Shown piece after piece: positions 1-7,355 of a DNA stretch of 20,369 nucleotides (position 1 is the first letter of the stretch; each line of letters starts with the position of its first letter). The stretch is from positions 1-20,369 of the forward strand of contig JAPPKV010000456.1 of assembly GCA_028819775.1 (NCBI GenBank), in the 5' to 3' direction. The notes beneath the pieces are model-generated. The model was not told where the DNA came from, did no database searches, and was given only the letters and a program-made list of their open reading frames with translations. This DNA comes from Gammaproteobacteria bacterium. GTDB lineage: Bacteria; Pseudomonadota; Gammaproteobacteria; Pseudomonadales; Azotimanducaceae_A. A program made the translations under genes and the position numbers.

Positions 1-1178
1 GACGTCGTGTCGTCGAGCCGGGCGATTGGCTGAACCGGGGGCCGGGCGTTGGCTTCGGCGCTCGGTTCGTCGACGGGGGTCTCGGTAGACTCGTCAGGGC
101 CCGCTGCGCTCCCGACCGGCTCGAAGGAGGCCAACCGTAGGAGTGTCATGTCGAAGCCGATCTTCGGATCCGGCGCGAATTCGATGTCGCGTCGCCCCAT
201 CAGCGCGATCTGGTAGTAGAGCTGAAGGTCCTCCGCCGAGAACTTTCCCAGAAAACGGGAATAGCCGGACGCGGGCGCCGATTCCAGCTCCTCGGCCACG
301 GCAAGATCGTGGAACCCGCGCTGCAATTCGTCCAGCACGCCGGCCAGGTCCAGGGAACGCGACGCGAGGTCGTCGCCGGTGGCGAGCAGGCGGTCGCTGT
401 CGCCGGCCGCCAAGGCGTCGAGCAATGCGCCGATCTCGTCCCGTCCGGCAATCCCGAGCATCTCGTTCACGCTCTCCGTCGTGATTGCGCCGCCCCCGTG
501 CGACACGGCTTGATCGGCAATCGACAGCGCATCCCGCATGCTGCCCCTGGCGGCGCGGGCGATGATCGCGAGCGCGGTCTCTTCCGTCGTGATGTCCTCG
601 GCGGCGAGAATTTTGGCGAGCTGGTCCTTGATAACCTCGGGAAGCATGTTCTTCAGGTTGAACTGCAGGCAGCGGGACAGCACCGTGACGGGGATTTTCT
701 TCGCCTCCGTGGTAGCGAGGAGGAATTTGACGTGCTCGGGCGGCTCCTCGAGCTTCTTCAAGAGCGCGTTGAAGCTGTGGCCGGTGAGCATGTGCACCTC
801 GTCGATGAGGTAGACCTTGTAGCGTCCCCGGGCCGGTGCCAGATCGGCGTTGGCTAGCAGTTCGCGGGTGTGGTCCACCCCTGTTTGCGAGGCGGCGTCG
901 ACCTCCATCAGGTCCATGAAATGACCTGCGGCGATCTCGCCACAAGACCCGCATTCGCCGCAGGGCGTCGAGGTGACTCCCGTCTCGCAATTGAAGCAGG
1001 CGGCGAGAATTCGGCCCAGCGTCGTCTTGCCGACGCCGCGGGTGCCCGTGAACAGATAGGCATGGTGGAGTCGCTCGCTCTCCAGGGCGTTGGACAGAGC
1101 GCGTACAACATGCTCCTGGCCCACGACATCGGCGAACGTGCGCGGGCGGTACTTCCGCGCCAACACCAGATAACTCAT
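1..1178 (-). CDS. dnaX: DNA polymerase III subunit gamma/tau, N-terminal part (partial, runs off left edge)
   Basis: This is the clamp-loader ATPase that, with delta and delta', loads the beta sliding clamp at the replication fork. The reading frame starts MSYLVLARKYRPRTFADVVG, the hallmark DnaX beginning. Walker A is GTRGVGKTT at about residues 45-53. Four cysteines at about 64, 73, 76 and 79 form the zinc module, the Walker B region reads YLIDEVHML, and the SRC arginine-finger motif follows in VLSRCLQF. About 392 codons are visible with no stop, so AAA+ domains I-II and most of domain III are present. The tau-specific C-terminus (DnaB and alpha binding) and any programmed frameshift site lie outside the window. 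The start is the ATG ending at 1178. It is divergent from the phosphodiesterase gene at 1227. In many bacteria ybaB and recR follow dnaX; they would be off the left edge. Confidence 0.96.
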   Translation of the reverse strand, partial: MSYLVLARKYRPRTFADVVGQEHVVRALSNALESERLHHAYLFTGTRGVGKTTLGRILAACFNCETGVTSTPCGECGSCGEIAAGHFMDLMEVDAASQTGVDHTRELLANADLAPARGRYKVYLIDEVHMLTGHSFNALLKKLEEPPEHVKFLLATTEAKKIPVTVLSRCLQFNLKNMLPEVIKDQLAKILAAEDITTEETALAIIARAARGSMRDALSIADQAVSHGGGAITTESVNEMLGIAGRDEIGALLDALAAGDSDRLLATGDDLASRSLDLAGVLDELQRGFHDLAVAEELESAPASGYSRFLGKFSAEDLQLYYQIALMGRRDIEFAPDPKIGFDMTLLRLASFEPVGSAAGPDESTETPVDEPSAEANARPPVQPIARLDDTT

Positions 1179-1226
1179 GATGGGAAGCATGTTACCGCAA
1201 ACCACCCGCGAACCGGCTGCCGGGGC

Positions 1227-1982
1227 GTGCGCTGTCCTGGCCGAGACGGCTTGTTGATCATCGGTCATCGTGGCGCGGCGGGCCTCGCCCCCGAGAACAC
1301 GCTCGCCGGATTTGCTCGCGCGGTCGAACTCGGCGTCGACGGGGTGGAGCTTGACGTTCGCATGGCGGGAACCGAAACCGTCGTGATTCACGACGAGCGC
1401 GTCGATCGCACGACGAACGGCACCGGCATGGTGAGCGAACTCGGCTTTGCCGTACTCCAAAGCCTCGACGCCGGGAACGGCCAGCGAATCCCGACGCTGG
1501 GCGAGGTGCTCGAGCTCGTACCCCGGCACGTGATGCTCAACGTGGAGCTCAAGGGTTCCGGCACGGCACGGCCCGTCGCGGGTATCGTGGGCGATCTAGC
1601 GGCGGGTCGACAAACCGCGGATCTGCCGTCGCTACTCGTGTCGTCCTTCGATCACGAAGAACTGCGCCTTTTCCGCGAGATCTGTCCCGGCGTGCCATGC
1701 GCGCCCTTGGCCGGCCGCTGGTCCGACGACCTAGAGTCGGCCGCAGGTGCATTGGATGCCTGGTCCGTCAACCTATCCCTGCGCGCGGCAACCGAAGCTC
1801 ATGTCCGGGCGGTGCGAAGTTGGGGACGGCGTTGTCTTGTCTTTACGGTCAACGATCCCGCCAGGGCACAGTCGTTGAGCGGGATCGGAGTAACCGGGGT
1901 GTTTACCGACTACCCGGACCGGTTCGTCGTGAATCCGGTGTCGCGTCTTTCGAGTTCGGCAAGTTCCCGGTGCAGTTCGTAG
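1227..1982 (+). CDS. ugpQ: Glycerophosphodiester phosphodiesterase (GDPD family, UgpQ-like)
   Basis: The product hydrolyses glycerophosphodiesters, such as deacylated phospholipids, to glycerol 3-phosphate and an alcohol. No signal peptide is seen, so it is probably cytosolic like UgpQ. The catalytic motif HRGAAGLAPENT lies near the N-terminus, followed by the metal-binding stretch GVELDV and the general-acid histidine region VIHDERVDRTTNGTG. A second acidic patch reads NVELKG, and the C-terminal barrel strands read LVFTVN and GVFTDYPDRF. From the GTG at 1227 the protein is 251 residues, close to E. coli UgpQ. A TTG at 1251, directly before IIGHRG, is an equally possible start, and neither has a strong ribosome-binding site. 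The open frame continues upstream, but that part is antisense to dnaX and does not resemble GDPD. The last 73 bases overlap the 3' end of pspC on the other strand. The symbol is by family; a glpQ-type role cannot be excluded. Confidence 0.87.
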   Translation: MRCPGRDGLLIIGHRGAAGLAPENTLAGFARAVELGVDGVELDVRMAGTETVVIHDERVDRTTNGTGMVSELGFAVLQSLDAGNGQRIPTLGEVLELVPRHVMLNVELKGSGTARPVAGIVGDLAAGRQTADLPSLLVSSFDHEELRLFREICPGVPCAPLAGRWSDDLESAAGALDAWSVNLSLRAATEAHVRAVRSWGRRCLVFTVNDPARAQSLSGIGVTGVFTDYPDRFVVNPVSRLSSSASSRCSS

Positions 1983-2590
1983 TGCCCCGAGGTGACATGG
2001 GTTTCCATGCGCCGCAGTTTCAGTTCCATCTGGTCGAAGTCGGCGCGCACGTCCCTCAGGCGCTGTCGTGGAATCGAAGAGTACGCCTCGTGCGATTCGT
2101 TGTTGCGGTGACGTCTTTTGCGACGCGTCCGACGCGGCGGCCGCAAGCGTAGCTTGTTCTTGTGCAAGGGACTTGGGTCCATGAGCAGCGCCGCTACGAA
2201 ATAGCCCACCAACGTCACGGAGGTGAGGAAGACCAACCCGGTAAGCGCTATCAGGCGAACGACCCAGGTCTCCAGGCCGTAGTAGTTCGCGATCCCCGCG
2301 CAAACGCCGAGAAGCTTGCCGTTCTCGCGGTCGCGAGCCAGCCTGGGGGTCCGCGGCTGGCCGGACCAAGGCCACGAGTGTGCCCGTCCGCGCTCCCGGC
2401 GCGCCCCAGCGTCGTGGGAAATCCGGTCCGCAACACCCTCTATGTAGTCTGCAGCCCGGTCGGTGGCGGACGCCGACAGATCTCTGGCGGCTCGCTCGAT
2501 GCGGGCGACCGCTTCTTGAATCCTGTCGTCCGACGAGGCGTCCCGTTCGGCCCGACGGCGTTCGCGCCGACCGTCTTCCGGTCCGTTCAT
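1910..2590 (-). CDS. pspC: Phage shock protein C, membrane stress sensor with long N-terminal extension
   Basis: PspC is an inner-membrane protein that with PspB senses envelope stress and releases PspA from PspF. Residues about 88-138 form the PspC domain: a basic entry (RDRENGKLLG), VCAGIANYYGLETWVVR and one hydrophobic segment, about 112-137. The C-terminal cytoplasmic part contains the coiled coil typical of proteobacterial PspC (RLRDVRADFDQMELKLRRME, then HVTS), about 177-212. At 226 residues it is nearly twice the E. coli protein. The extra length is a charged N-terminal region of about 85 residues with a probable amphipathic helix (about 22-60), plus a basic linker (PPRRTRRKRRHR) after the membrane segment. 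The ATG overlaps the pspB stop as ATGA, supporting this start and translational coupling. The 3' end overlaps the convergent phosphodiesterase gene. Confidence 0.9.
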   Translation of the reverse strand: MNGPEDGRRERRRAERDASSDDRIQEAVARIERAARDLSASATDRAADYIEGVADRISHDAGARRERGRAHSWPWSGQPRTPRLARDRENGKLLGVCAGIANYYGLETWVVRLIALTGLVFLTSVTLVGYFVAALLMDPSPLHKNKLRLRPPRRTRRKRRHRNNESHEAYSSIPRQRLRDVRADFDQMELKLRRMETHVTSGHYELHRELAELERRDTGFTTNRSG

Positions 2591-2826
2591 CGGGCACTGC
2601 GCCGGCGCCAGTCCGGCGTTTCGGCATCGAGGATCGACTCAAGCGTCTCGATGCGTTCCCGCATATCCTCGGCGGATGACGCGAGGCGCTCGAGTTCGGT
2701 GCGCTCGTCGTCGGTGAGCAGGCCCTGGCTACGCCCCTTGGAGCGGTAGTGCATGATGACCCAGAGCGGTGCGACGAATATCAGGAACAGAATCGCTGGC
2801 ACGAAGATGAAGTCGGCAAAGGTCAT
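2587..2826 (-). CDS. pspB: Phage shock protein B
   Basis: This small bitopic inner-membrane protein partners PspC in the stress switch that relieves PspA inhibition of PspF. The 79-residue length is typical. Residues 1-26 form a single membrane segment (FIFVPAILFLIFVAPLWVIM) followed by HYRSKGRSQGL, a very characteristic PspB juncture. Residues about 38-68 form a leucine-zipper-like coiled coil (DDERTELERLASSAEDM, then RIETLESIL). A good ribosome-binding site (AGGAG, 7 bases before the ATG) is present. It lies 26 bases after pspA and overlaps pspC by four bases. Confidence 0.95.
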   Translation of the reverse strand: MTFADFIFVPAILFLIFVAPLWVIMHYRSKGRSQGLLTDDERTELERLASSAEDMRERIETLESILDAETPDWRRRSAR

Positions 2827-2852
2827 TCCGGTTCTCCTGCCCTAACCATCGC

Positions 2853-3533
2853 CTAGCCCTTGGCGTCCTTGGCGGCGTCGCGCGCAACACGTTCCTTGAG
2901 TTGTTTGAGTTCCTCGTCCACCGCCTCGTCCACCTCGAGTTGCTCGATTTCGTCGTTGAGCGTCCGCTTGCCCAGGTCATAGGACTCGATCTGGCCTTCG
3001 AGATCATCCATCTTTCGCTCGTACTGCTCGAACCGGATCATCGCGTCGTCGATATTGTGGTCGCTGAGCTGCCGACGGACACCCAGCCGAACCTTCGCGG
3101 CCTGGCCACGCATGATAATGGCATTCTGCCGGGCCTTGGCGTCCTTGATCTTGTTCTGCAAGGCACCGATGTCACCATTGAGCTTCGCCAAGGTGCCATC
3201 CAGCACCTCGAGATCCGATGCCACCGACTCGGCGACTTCGTCGGCCTTGGACTTCTCGACCAGGGCCGCTCGCGCCAAGTCGTCGCGGTCTTTGGATATG
3301 GCCAGTTCGGCTTTGCGCTCCCACTCGGCGGCTTCCTCGCGAAGCTGTTCGTGCCGCCGGGTCAGCTCCTTGCGGTCGGCGATGGCCCGCGCCGAGGTCG
3401 ACCGAACCTCGACCAGCGTCTCTTCCATCTCCCCGATGATGAGGCGAACCATCTTCTCCGGGTCTTCGGCCTTGTCGAGCAAGGCGTTGAGGTTGGAATT
3501 GACGATGTCCGTCATGCGCGAGAATACACTCAT
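2853..3533 (-). CDS. pspA: Phage shock protein A, PspF inhibitor and membrane-stabilising ESCRT-III-like protein
   Basis: PspA binds and inhibits the enhancer-binding protein PspF in unstressed cells; under stress it oligomerises on damaged inner membrane to limit proton leakage. The sequence is a PspA/Vipp1 coiled-coil protein throughout: an N-terminal amphipathic helix (SVFSRMTDIVNSNLNALLDK), AEDPEKMVRL with the conserved Pro25, then LVEVRSTSARAIADRKELTR and long charged helices ending near residue 222. The ATG at 3533 gives 226 residues, puts the proline at position 25 as in E. coli, and has a GGAG ribosome-binding site 9 bases upstream. An in-frame TTG 15 bases further up (3548) would have to use that same GGAG as codons, so it is less likely. 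It is the first gene of pspABC. No pspD, pspE or pspG is found in the window. Confidence 0.97.
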   Translation of the reverse strand: MSVFSRMTDIVNSNLNALLDKAEDPEKMVRLIIGEMEETLVEVRSTSARAIADRKELTRRHEQLREEAAEWERKAELAISKDRDDLARAALVEKSKADEVAESVASDLEVLDGTLAKLNGDIGALQNKIKDAKARQNAIIMRGQAAKVRLGVRRQLSDHNIDDAMIRFEQYERKMDDLEGQIESYDLGKRTLNDEIEQLEVDEAVDEELKQLKERVARDAAKDAKG

Positions 3534-3590
3534 GTCAACGATCTCCAATAGGCTCCTGTCGAAGGAGGGGATTGTCCTTGTCCACTCCTT

Positions 3591-3607
3591 ATCAGGATTC
3601 GTGCCAA
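3591..3607 (-). promoter_or_regulatory. Candidate sigma-54 promoter of pspABC
   Basis: Read on the minus strand the site is TTGGCACG, four bases, then CTGAT. The -24 element is a perfect match to the sigma-54 consensus. The spacing from its GG to the -12 dinucleotide is the required 12 bases, but the -12 dinucleotide is GA where GC is usual. The predicted start would be near 3581, about 48 bases before pspA. PspF is known to activate pspA through sigma-54, and the position and orientation fit; transcription itself is inferred. Confidence 0.72.
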
Positions 3608-3622
3608 CGAGACCAAGAGCCG

Positions 3623-3635
3623 TAAGTTATTGATT
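3623..3635 (-). promoter_or_regulatory. IHF binding site, perfect consensus
   Basis: On the minus strand the 13 bases AATCAATAACTTA match the IHF consensus WATCAANNNNTTR at every fixed position, in an AT-rich patch of an otherwise GC-rich region. The centre lies about 48 bases upstream of the predicted sigma-54 transcription start, between the promoter and the candidate enhancer dyads. That is where IHF bends DNA in the enterobacterial pspA promoter to bring PspF to the polymerase. The match is seen directly; binding is inferred. Confidence 0.68.
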
Positions 3636-3650
3636 TTCATTCCTGCCTCC

Positions 3651-3718
3651 CCGACCGGTCGGACTACTCCGTCCGGCAGGGTGGCGGAATAGACCAACTA
3701 TTGGCAGAATCCGGCCAA
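3651..3718. promoter_or_regulatory. Dyads that may be PspF upstream activating sites
   Basis: Two groups of inverted repeats lie beyond the IHF site. CCGACCGGTCGG at 3651-3662 is a perfect 12-base palindrome, centred about 75 bases upstream of the predicted pspA start. At 3694-3718 CCAACTATTGG overlaps a TTGGC/GCCAA pair spaced by 8 bases, centred about 120-130 bases upstream. In E. coli, PspF binds two sites at roughly this distance that also overlap the pspF promoter, giving autoregulation. The right-hand group ends 29 bases before the pspF ATG, so the same geometry is possible here. The sequences do not obviously resemble the E. coli sites. Confidence 0.35.
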
Positions 3719-3747
3719 CGACTTTGGGCAAACTGCGGGCAAGCGCG

Positions 3748-4749
3748 ATGGTCAATCCGAAAGAACCCGACCGTCTTGTCGGCGAGTCACCGGCATTCCT
3801 CGCAGTCCTCGAAGCGGTGTCCCAGATCGCCCCGCTCGACAAGCCCGTGCTTGTGGTCGGCGAGCGGGGCACGGGGAAGGAACTGATCGCTTCCCGGTTG
3901 CACTACCTGTCGAGCCGGTGGGACGGGGAGTTCCTCAAGCTCAACTGTGCGGCGATCAGCGACACGCTGATCGAGTCCGAGCTTTTCGGTCACGAAGCCG
4001 GTTCATTCACCGGGGCCGCGCGTTCCCACCAGGGTCGCTTTGAACGAGCCGATGGCGGTACGTTGTTCCTCGATGAGCTTGCCAATACGTCCGGGCTGGT
4101 CCAGGAAAAGCTCCTCCGGGTCATCGAGTACGGCGAGTTCGAACGTGTCGGCGGCAAGCGGACGATGCATGTGGATGTGCGACTGATTGCGGCGACCAAC
4201 GAGGATCTGCCTCGTCTCGCCGGGGAGGGCAACTTTCGCCTGGATCTGCTTGATCGTCTCGCTTTCGACGTGATCACCCTGCCGCCTTTGCGGGAACGGG
4301 CCGCAGACATCGCGCTGCTTGCAGACTACTTCGCCATCAACATGGCTTCCGAACTCGGACGCGACTACTTTCCCGGCTTCACTGAAGCCGCCCAACGAGC
4401 GCTCCGCGCCTATGCGTGGCCGGGCAACCTGCGGGAACTGAAGAACGTCGTTGAGCGGGCAGTGTACCGCACGGACCCCGACCACCCGGTGTCTGAAATC
4501 GTCCTCGACCCTTTCGAGTCACCCTACCGCCCGAATGCCGGCACCGATGGTCCACCCTCGACCATCGCCTTGCCGGTCGACCTGAAGAAAGCCGTACGCG
4601 ACCTCGAGGTCGACTTCGTCAACCGTGCGATGGCCACCGGTAAGTTCAACCAGCGCCGAGCTGCGGAACTCCTAGGCCTGACCTACCACCAGTTTCGCGG
4701 CTACCTGAAGAAGTACGACCACGAACGGCACGACGGGTCCGGCCCTTAG
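3748..4749 (+). CDS. pspF: PspF, sigma-54-dependent activator of the phage shock operon
   Basis: This enhancer-binding AAA+ ATPase remodels sigma-54 RNA polymerase at psp promoters. Like E. coli PspF it has no N-terminal receiver domain; control is by PspA binding. From the ATG at 3748 it is 333 residues. Walker A is GERGTGKE at 38-45, the sigma-54-contacting loop is GSFTGA at 85-90, and Walker B is GGTLFLDE at 103-110. Trp58 in YLSSRWDG corresponds to E. coli Trp56, which PspA contacts. The AAA+ sequence ends with YAWPGNLRELKNVVERAVYR, and the C-terminal Fis-type helix-turn-helix reads NQRRAAELLGLTYHQFRGYL. A TTG at 3724 would add eight residues not expected for the family. The ribosome-binding site is weak, fitting low expression. 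It is divergent from pspABC and ends 6 bases before the convergent receptor gene. Confidence 0.97.
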   Translation: MVNPKEPDRLVGESPAFLAVLEAVSQIAPLDKPVLVVGERGTGKELIASRLHYLSSRWDGEFLKLNCAAISDTLIESELFGHEAGSFTGAARSHQGRFERADGGTLFLDELANTSGLVQEKLLRVIEYGEFERVGGKRTMHVDVRLIAATNEDLPRLAGEGNFRLDLLDRLAFDVITLPPLRERAADIALLADYFAINMASELGRDYFPGFTEAAQRALRAYAWPGNLRELKNVVERAVYRTDPDHPVSEIVLDPFESPYRPNAGTDGPPSTIALPVDLKKAVRDLEVDFVNRAMATGKFNQRRAAELLGLTYHQFRGYLKKYDHERHDGSGP

Positions 4750-4755
4750 CCGTGC

Positions 4756-7167
4756 CTACCAGCGATAGGATCCCCTGAGATACCAGGATCCACCTTCGAA
4801 GTTGGCCGCCGTGCGGCGCGCGTAGGGAAGTCCCACGTTGAGCCGGTTGGCGTACGGCGCATCGATAACGTCGATGTAGGCATCGAAGAGGTTCGATGCG
4901 CCGAGCGTGAAGCGCATCTCGTCGCTGAACTCGAACGCGAGTTCGGCATCCACAAACACCGTCGACGACAGCAATTTCGTCGGGGCGCCCCCATCAACGC
5001 CGTCGATGCGACCACGCTCGTCGTAGTGCTCGCCGTAGTAGTTGAGGCGCAACATAAGATCCCATCGGGGGCTCAGCAGAATATCCGCCGTCAGCGTGAA
5101 GCGGTTGTTGGGGTAGCTATGCTCGATGTCCTCAACTTCCGCATCGCTCACGGGCTGGACACCATTGACCAGCGACTGGCGCACCACATCCACCTGGTTG
5201 TGGTTGAAGGCGAAGGTGAAGTCGGTGGTGATGTCGCCGCTCGCCCAGTCGAAGCTGGTCGTGAATACGATGTCGAGACCGGTGACATCCAGATCAAGCG
5301 CATTTGTGAAGAACTGGACATTGGATGCGATGCCGTTCGGGGCCACAACGGGTAGGTTCTGCGTCTTGTAGATGCGCCCGTCGATCCGGATCAGGTAGAG
5401 ATCCGCAGTCAGTTCGATCCGGTCTTTTCCGAACCAGAGCCCGGCGCTGTAGTCAATGGACTGCTCTTCCTGCAGCGGCGCGCCTCCCGCGGCCAGGGCC
5501 AATGGATGGTTCGGCGGGACGGTACCCGACTCCACCTGCAGCCCCGTGTCGTTGTCGAATGTGGTGGTCACCTTCTGGAGGTTGGACTGCCCGGGTGTCG
5601 GCGCGTGAAAGCCCGTGTTCACCGACCCGCGCGCCGCCCAGCCGTCGGCCAGATCATGGCGTAGTGCCAGTTTTCCGTTCAAGGTGCTCCCGAAATCGGA
5701 GAAGGACTCGTAACGCAATGCGTACTGGGCCAGGGTGTTGTCGGTGACTTCCTGCTCGATCTCGCCGTAAACCGCACTGTTGTCGCGGTCGAACTCTCCG
5801 GAGTTCACGGGTTCCAGGCCCTTGAAGCCGCTTGAACCCGCACCGCGGTACGAATTCGGTTCGCCAGCGATCACCGTGAAGGTCTCCTGTCGCCACTCGA
5901 CGCCGTAGGCGGCCTGGACGCGGTCGGTCAACCGGCGGGTGAAGTCCGCGTTGAGGTTGATCTCCTGCTGCTTCAGCGCACCGACATCGAAGTCCATTTG
6001 GGCGGGCAGACCATTGCCACCCAAACCGATACTTGGGTTGACGGTGTTGTTCAGGAAGAAGTCCAATTCATCCTCGCCGTAGCCGAAGCTCAGATCGTAG
6101 GTAGTCCCGCCCGCCAAAACGCCCTTGTAGCCGGCCACCACGCTGAAGTCGCGATGGTCGCCGTCGAAAAACGGAGTGAAACCTTGGACCAGGACGTCCT
6201 CGATCCCCAATGCCCGAATCGTGCTATGCGCCTCGTTGGCGTCGGTCAGAGGGTTGTCGCCCGAGCGATAGAAAAAGCGGTAGCGGCCCTCGGTCGACGC
6301 GAAGTTGGCATGCAGATAGAGGTCAGCCTGCTCCCCCACCCGCGTACCCGCGTTCAGGAAGAAGCGGTAGTCAGTCGTCTGCGGGCGGCCCCAAGTCTGG
6401 ACCAGCGGTGCGTCGTCGAACGGCGAATCCGCGCCGATACCGGGTACCCCGGCGTCGATCAGCGCTTGGGCATTGGGGCGTTGCCGGCCACGGGACAATG
6501 CCTCGTTGTCGACGAACTCAAAGCTCAGGTTCGCAAAACCGTCGGCGCCTAGACCGAAACCGGCATTGGCGGCGAGCTTCCGGCTCCGCTCCCCTTCGTA
6601 GTATTGGCCGTAGTCCAGCCGGACCTCGCCACCTTGGGCAGCATCCTTCATCCGGAAGTTGACAACACCGGCAATGGCGTCGGACCCGTACTGGGCCACT
6701 GCGCCGTCGCGCAGCACCTCCACGCTCCGCACGGCGATGGCGGGGATCATCGCGATGTTCGGGCCGTGGGACCCCTTTCCGGCCGCTGGCACAAATTCCG
6801 CGATCAGGGCCGCGCGATGGCGGCGTTTGCCGTTGACCATAACGAGGGTCTGGTCGGGCGCCAGCCCGCGCAACGACGTGGAGCGCACGAAAGTGTCACC
6901 GTCACCCGATGCCATGGGCGCGTTGTAGGAAGGTGCCAGGGCCCGGAGGCTGTCGGTAAGGTCCGCATGGTTGCCCACGCGCCCAATCTGCTCGCCGGAG
7001 AGAACATCCACTGGTGCCGTGGCTTGGGCCTCCGAACGCGAGGTTTGAAAACGCGACCCGACGACAACCACCTCTTCAATCTCGGCGGCCCGACCGTCTT
7101 GTGCGAGAACGGTCGGGGGCGTGAACGAAAGGCCTGCGCACGCTACGAACAGTATGCTGAGTTTCAT
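4756..7167 (-). CDS. TonB-dependent outer-membrane receptor, substrate unknown
   Basis: This predicted 22-stranded outer-membrane barrel takes up a ligand with energy from TonB-ExbBD. Its 803 residues begin with a signal peptide (about 1-22, ending TVLA). A mature N-terminal patch EEVVVVGSR resembles the stretch found at the TonB-box/plug entry of many receptors. The plug domain, about 45-175, carries STSLRGLAPDQTLVMVNGKR and RSVEVLRDGAVAQYGSDAIA, then GVVNFRMK. The barrel follows, with the usual late motifs LTADLYLIRIDGRI and LGASNLFDAYID, and ends in an aromatic residue (SYRW) as needed for BAM recognition. The ribosome-binding site AAGGAG lies 6 bases before the ATG. No TonB, ExbBD, binding protein, hydrolase or regulator flanks it, so the ligand (siderophore, cobalamin, sugar, peptide) cannot be named. 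It is divergent from the Pal-like gene and convergent with pspF. Confidence 0.93.
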   Translation of the reverse strand: MKLSILFVACAGLSFTPPTVLAQDGRAAEIEEVVVVGSRFQTSRSEAQATAPVDVLSGEQIGRVGNHADLTDSLRALAPSYNAPMASGDGDTFVRSTSLRGLAPDQTLVMVNGKRRHRAALIAEFVPAAGKGSHGPNIAMIPAIAVRSVEVLRDGAVAQYGSDAIAGVVNFRMKDAAQGGEVRLDYGQYYEGERSRKLAANAGFGLGADGFANLSFEFVDNEALSRGRQRPNAQALIDAGVPGIGADSPFDDAPLVQTWGRPQTTDYRFFLNAGTRVGEQADLYLHANFASTEGRYRFFYRSGDNPLTDANEAHSTIRALGIEDVLVQGFTPFFDGDHRDFSVVAGYKGVLAGGTTYDLSFGYGEDELDFFLNNTVNPSIGLGGNGLPAQMDFDVGALKQQEINLNADFTRRLTDRVQAAYGVEWRQETFTVIAGEPNSYRGAGSSGFKGLEPVNSGEFDRDNSAVYGEIEQEVTDNTLAQYALRYESFSDFGSTLNGKLALRHDLADGWAARGSVNTGFHAPTPGQSNLQKVTTTFDNDTGLQVESGTVPPNHPLALAAGGAPLQEEQSIDYSAGLWFGKDRIELTADLYLIRIDGRIYKTQNLPVVAPNGIASNVQFFTNALDLDVTGLDIVFTTSFDWASGDITTDFTFAFNHNQVDVVRQSLVNGVQPVSDAEVEDIEHSYPNNRFTLTADILLSPRWDLMLRLNYYGEHYDERGRIDGVDGGAPTKLLSSTVFVDAELAFEFSDEMRFTLGASNLFDAYIDVIDAPYANRLNVGLPYARRTAANFEGGSWYLRGSYRW

Positions 7168-7287
7168 TCTTGCTCCTTGATTCGAACGGAACTCATAGAG
7201 AAAACGGCCACGTTCGCTGTATCGCTGACGTTGCGTTCAGGTGCCGCGAACAGACCCCAAACGAAGCCGGCATGACCTCTGATTCTA

Positions 7288-7315
7288 TTGAGAAACCGCG
7301 CGATTGCGGTAACAT
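7288..7315 (+). promoter_or_regulatory. Candidate sigma-70 promoter of the Pal-like gene
   Basis: TTGAGA (5 of 6 to the -35 consensus) is followed after 16 bases by TAACAT (4 of 6 to the -10 consensus). The predicted start near 7322 would give a leader of about 34 bases before the lipoprotein ATG. It lies in the 188-base divergent region shared with the receptor gene. No equally good promoter was found for the receptor. Confidence 0.4.
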
Positions 7316-7355
7316 GGCGGGACTGGTTTGCGCCGCCAACTGCATAGGATAGCAA

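Noticed and set aside
1..400. Programmed frameshift site for the short gamma form of DnaX
   Set aside because: No A-rich slippery heptamer followed by a hairpin is visible in the part of dnaX present; the equivalent site would lie beyond the left edge.
870..1226. Long in-frame upstream extension of the phosphodiesterase frame
   Set aside because: It is antisense to the dnaX start region, has no similarity to GDPD proteins, and the conserved HRG motif begins only after 1254.
1773..2642. A 289-residue minus-strand open frame over the phosphodiesterase end and pspC
   Set aside because: Arg/Gly/Pro-rich shadow translation in a different frame from pspC, with no recognisable domain.
2901..3551. 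A 216-residue plus-strand open frame opposite pspA
   Set aside because: Exact antisense of a well-supported pspA, with no family resemblance and no ribosome-binding site.
4768..4791. Two GGATCC copies that could pair as a pspF/receptor terminator
   Set aside because: They are inside the receptor coding region, only six bases long and self-palindromic, with no T-run.
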